Below the pieces are notes generated by a model. That model made no database searches. It saw nothing but the letters and a program-made list of their open reading frames with translations, and had not been told where the DNA came from. Shown one piece after another: positions 4,995 to 6,696 of a stretch of DNA of 6,696 nt. Position numbers and translations under genes: made by a program. Source of the stretch: Methanomassiliicoccus sp. UBA386 (GTDB taxonomy: Archaea > Thermoplasmatota > Thermoplasmata > Methanomassiliicoccales > Methanomassiliicoccaceae); assembly GCA_002498285.1 (NCBI GenBank), contig DAGU01000109.1, positions 44,486 to 51,181 of the forward strand, read 5' to 3'. Each line of letters starts with the position of its first letter. The stretch's first letter is position 1.

Positions 4995-6059
4995 TCAGAT
5001 GACTCCGGTGATCGTGGCCAGGCGTTCGGCCGCCTCTTGGGTGAGGCCTTCCTGGCCGAGTATCGTGAACCTGCTGCGGACCTTGTGCGCGGTCACAAGG
5101 GCCTCGATGATCTTCTCCCTGGGGATGTCGAGCTCCTTTGCCGTGGTGGGCGCTCCGATCTTCACCAGCGCATCGCGTATGCGCTTCCAGTCCCCGCCGT
5201 GGAGGTACATCATCATGATCGACCCGAGGCCGCACTGCTCGCCATGGAGGCCCTTTCCTGGGCACAGCTTGTCCATGGCATGTGAGAACATATGCTCCGA
5301 ACCGGAGGTCGGGCGGGAGGAGCCGGCCACTGACATGGATATGCCGGAGATGATGATGGGCCGTATGGCCACCCATACGCTCTCCTCCTGATATGGCTTG
5401 ATGATGTCCGCGTTATCGATGATCGTCTCTGCCGTGTACACCGCCAGCGAGTAGGCCGAGCGGGAGAATTCCTCCCCTCGCAGCTTCCTGGCGAACTCCC
5501 AGTCCCGCACGGCGGTCGAATTGGAAATGACGTCGGCGCATCCGGACGCCAGCAGGCGGTATGGCGCCTGCACTATGACGGACGTGTCGGCCACCACGCC
5601 CAGGGGCACCTTCGCATCCAGGGACAGCGGGCCGTCCTCTCCCTTGATGGACGCCCTGCCGGAGGCGATGCCGTCGTGGGACGCCGAGGTCGGCACCGAG
5701 ATGAACTCCACCCCGAGGTCTTTGGCAGCCATCTTGGCGAGGTCGATCTTGCTGCCCCCGCCTATGCCGATAAGGAAGTCGGCCCTAACCTCGCGGGCGG
5801 TCTCCTCGACCTTGTCGAGATTTTCCCTGGTGGCCTCTCCCACCACTACCGAGTGGACGTCATAGCCGGCATCCCGCAGGCGCATCTCGATCTTCTCGGA
5901 CGCCACGTCCCTTGTCTTGGGCCCGGTGACCAGCAGGGCGGCTCCGCACAGCCCGAAATCCCTGCACACTTCCGGTATCTGCCCAAGAACGCCGTGTCCG
6001 ACCAGAACATTTCTGGGAAAAAGTATCGAACGGGCCTTGGTGAAGTCGCCTTCGTCCAT
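4995..6059 (-). CDS. egsA: sn-glycerol-1-phosphate dehydrogenase [NAD(P)+]
   Basis: A 354-residue cytosolic enzyme that reduces dihydroxyacetone phosphate to sn-glycerol-1-phosphate, the backbone of archaeal ether lipids; it belongs to the zinc-dependent iron-alcohol-dehydrogenase/GldA-like superfamily. Visible motifs: VGHGVLGQI near the N-terminus, the nucleotide-binding GIGGGSKIDLAK (98-109), the family signature PTSASHDGIASGRAS (123-137), and metal ligands inferred as D176 (GCADVISN), H256 (SEHMFSH) and H272 (LHGEQCG). Length is typical. The ATG at 6059 is about 27 nt downstream of a TATA-box centre, so the mRNA should start at or just before it; a GGAT-type motif upstream may then lie mostly outside the message. 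UPF0179 follows 9 nt after its stop as second gene of the operon. The row 5041-5100 is 65% G+C, which marks it as core chromosome. Confidence 0.96.
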   Translation of the reverse strand: MDEGDFTKARSILFPRNVLVGHGVLGQIPEVCRDFGLCGAALLVTGPKTRDVASEKIEMRLRDAGYDVHSVVVGEATRENLDKVEETAREVRADFLIGIGGGSKIDLAKMAAKDLGVEFISVPTSASHDGIASGRASIKGEDGPLSLDAKVPLGVVADTSVIVQAPYRLLASGCADVISNSTAVRDWEFARKLRGEEFSRSAYSLAVYTAETIIDNADIIKPYQEESVWVAIRPIIISGISMSVAGSSRPTSGSEHMFSHAMDKLCPGKGLHGEQCGLGSIMMMYLHGGDWKRIRDALVKIGAPTTAKELDIPREKIIEALVTAHKVRSRFTILGQEGLTQEAAERLATITGVI

Positions 6060-6080
6060 CTTACATCCTTAATCCCAGAC

Positions 6081-6093
6081 TGATATATGTATC
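6081..6093 (-). promoter_or_regulatory. TATA box of the egsA-UPF0179 operon
   Basis: Read on the minus strand, GATACATATATCA contains a strong archaeal TATA core (ACATATAT) preceded by the purine-rich GGAAGG, a plausible BRE. Its centre is about 27 nt before the egsA ATG at 6059, predicting a nearly leaderless transcript. Confidence 0.65.
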
Positions 6094-6153
6094 CTTCCAG
6101 CTGCCTCGCCGCGCATCCTCAGGAGCGAACTGGCGCGGCGGCCAGGCCATCAT

Positions 6154-6170
6154 GCTGGCCCCCGGCCAGC
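6154..6170 (-). terminator. 7-bp GC hairpin after the sugar isomerase-like gene
   Basis: GCTGGCC (6154-6160) pairs perfectly with GGCCAGC (6164-6170) around CCC. On the minus strand it starts 13 nt after the stop of the isomerase-like gene and before the egsA promoter. There is no following T run, so an intrinsic terminator is possible but not certain. Confidence 0.45.
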
Positions 6171-6183
6171 GCTGATCCGGCGT

Positions 6184-6696
6184 TCAGGGGACGCATCCCT
6201 TGAACCACGATCCCGCCCCCCGCACCCTCCGTACCGCCTCGGCGAACCCCGCTCCGTCGTCTAGATGCCCGCCCCATATCTCCAGCAGAACAGGTATGGA
6301 GTGCATGCGCGGAAGGGCTGCCAGGTCGACGCCCCCGTCCCCCAGCTGAAGCCCCTCGCCGTCCGGATGCGCCGCGTCGGACAGGTGGACGTGCCTGATG
6401 CACGGCCGCAACTTCTCGAAGAACGACGCGATGGCCGCGTTGCCTCCCCTCTCGACCGACAGGTAGGCGTGGGAGATGTCGAGCGTGACCCCGTCGATAT
6501 GGGGCAGCAGGTCATCGAACTCGTCGGGAGAGGTGCACAGAGTGCAATACCTCCTCTCGCCATCGACGTGATATCGTCGAGGCATGTTCTCCAGCCACAG
6601 CGCGCCGTCCAGGGCAGATAAGGACGCCTTAAGGTTCGAGCGCAGCGCCGATCCGTTCGTCGGTTGCCGTCGCACGCCGCCCGGATGGATAACGGT
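6184..6696 (-). CDS. Sugar phosphate isomerase/epimerase-like TIM-barrel protein, C-terminal part
   Basis: The last 170 codons of a gene whose start lies beyond the right edge; the frame is open to base 6696. It resembles the xylose isomerase/AP endonuclease 2 superfamily, whose barrels hold metal ions at strand ends. Recognisable strand-end signatures in order are VIHPGG (His), LWLENMP (Glu), VTLDISHAYLS (Asp and His), RHVHLSDA (His and Asp) and VLLEIWGG (Glu), each carrying the usual metal-ligand type. That pattern fits both sugar isomerases/epimerases and endonuclease IV-like repair enzymes; the substrate cannot be told from this half. The loop after HLSDA is rich in Gly and Asp (HPDGEGLQLGDGGVD), common in the family. 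A downstream hairpin and the separate egsA promoter suggest it ends its own transcript. High G+C agrees with the core genes. Confidence 0.82.
   Translation of the reverse strand, partial: TVIHPGGVRRQPTNGSALRSNLKASLSALDGALWLENMPRRYHVDGERRYCTLCTSPDEFDDLLPHIDGVTLDISHAYLSVERGGNAAIASFFEKLRPCIRHVHLSDAAHPDGEGLQLGDGGVDLAALPRMHSIPVLLEIWGGHLDDGAGFAEAVRRVRGAGSWFKGCVP

Noticed and set aside
4503..5285. Long plus-strand open frame (260 codons) opposite UPF0179 and egsA
   Set aside because: It lies entirely antisense to two well-recognised genes; high-GC coding DNA often leaves open frames on the other strand. Its product is His- and Leu-rich and resembles no family I know.
4987..5376. Minus-strand frame of 129 codons inside egsA
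   Set aside because: It is an alternative frame of the same strand within a clearly conserved enzyme, with an Arg/His/Pro-rich low-complexity product.
5676..6083. Plus-strand frame opposite the N-terminal half of egsA
   Set aside because: It is antisense to the conserved GIGGGSKID and promoter region, with no ribosome site or recognisable domain.
6119..6563. Minus-strand frames overlapping the isomerase-like gene
   Set aside because: They are shifted frames of a gene with clear TIM-barrel metal-site motifs; the products are Arg/Gly/Ser-rich.
1..6696. CRISPR array, insertion sequence or transposase
   Set aside because: No regularly spaced repeats, terminal inverted repeats or transposase motifs were seen in the window.

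Overview
The window looks like a piece of a GC-rich euryarchaeal chromosome. It carries an archaeal-type sn-glycerol-1-phosphate dehydrogenase for ether-lipid synthesis next to a UPF0179 protein, a family known to me only from Archaea. Promoters are TATA-box type, and two of them sit about 25 nt upstream of a start codon, so those mRNAs should be nearly leaderless. A Thermoplasmata or Methanomassiliicoccales-like lineage is a reasonable guess from GC content and gene content, but the window does not prove it.

Layout: (1) The 3' end of purC (purine synthesis) runs off the left edge on the plus strand. (2) Positions 322-3212 hold a two-gene plus-strand operon, a TIR-APAZ protein followed by a short prokaryotic Argonaute. 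This is the architecture of a SPARTA defence system: a guide-directed, nuclease-dead Argonaute paired with a TIR NAD(P)-depleting effector. (3) Positions 3213-3633 form an AT-rich gap of about 420 nt with small repeats and two TATA-like boxes but no convincing gene. (4) Positions 3634-4498 hold a compact three-gene plus-strand cassette: an unrecognised 93-residue protein, an acidic antitoxin-like protein, and a RelE/ParE-type toxin whose reading frame lacks a normal start codon at the expected place. (5) A 9-bp GC-rich hairpin at 4517-4540 separates these from convergent minus-strand housekeeping genes. (6) Positions 4560-6059 hold the minus-strand pair egsA then UPF0179, driven by a clear TATA box. 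(7) The 3' part of a sugar phosphate isomerase/epimerase (AP-endonuclease-2 type TIM barrel) enters from the right edge on the minus strand.

Base composition changes sharply. Counted 60-nt rows of purC and egsA are about 65-67% G+C, rows in the SPARTA genes are about 38-42%, and one row of the following gap is 32%. The composition climbs back through the small cassette. This is what an acquired defence island between core genes would look like. Functionally, the island pairs an abortive-infection-type defence system with a toxin-antitoxin-like module. Whether the two cooperate is unknown; they are separated by the 420-nt gap and appear to have separate promoters.
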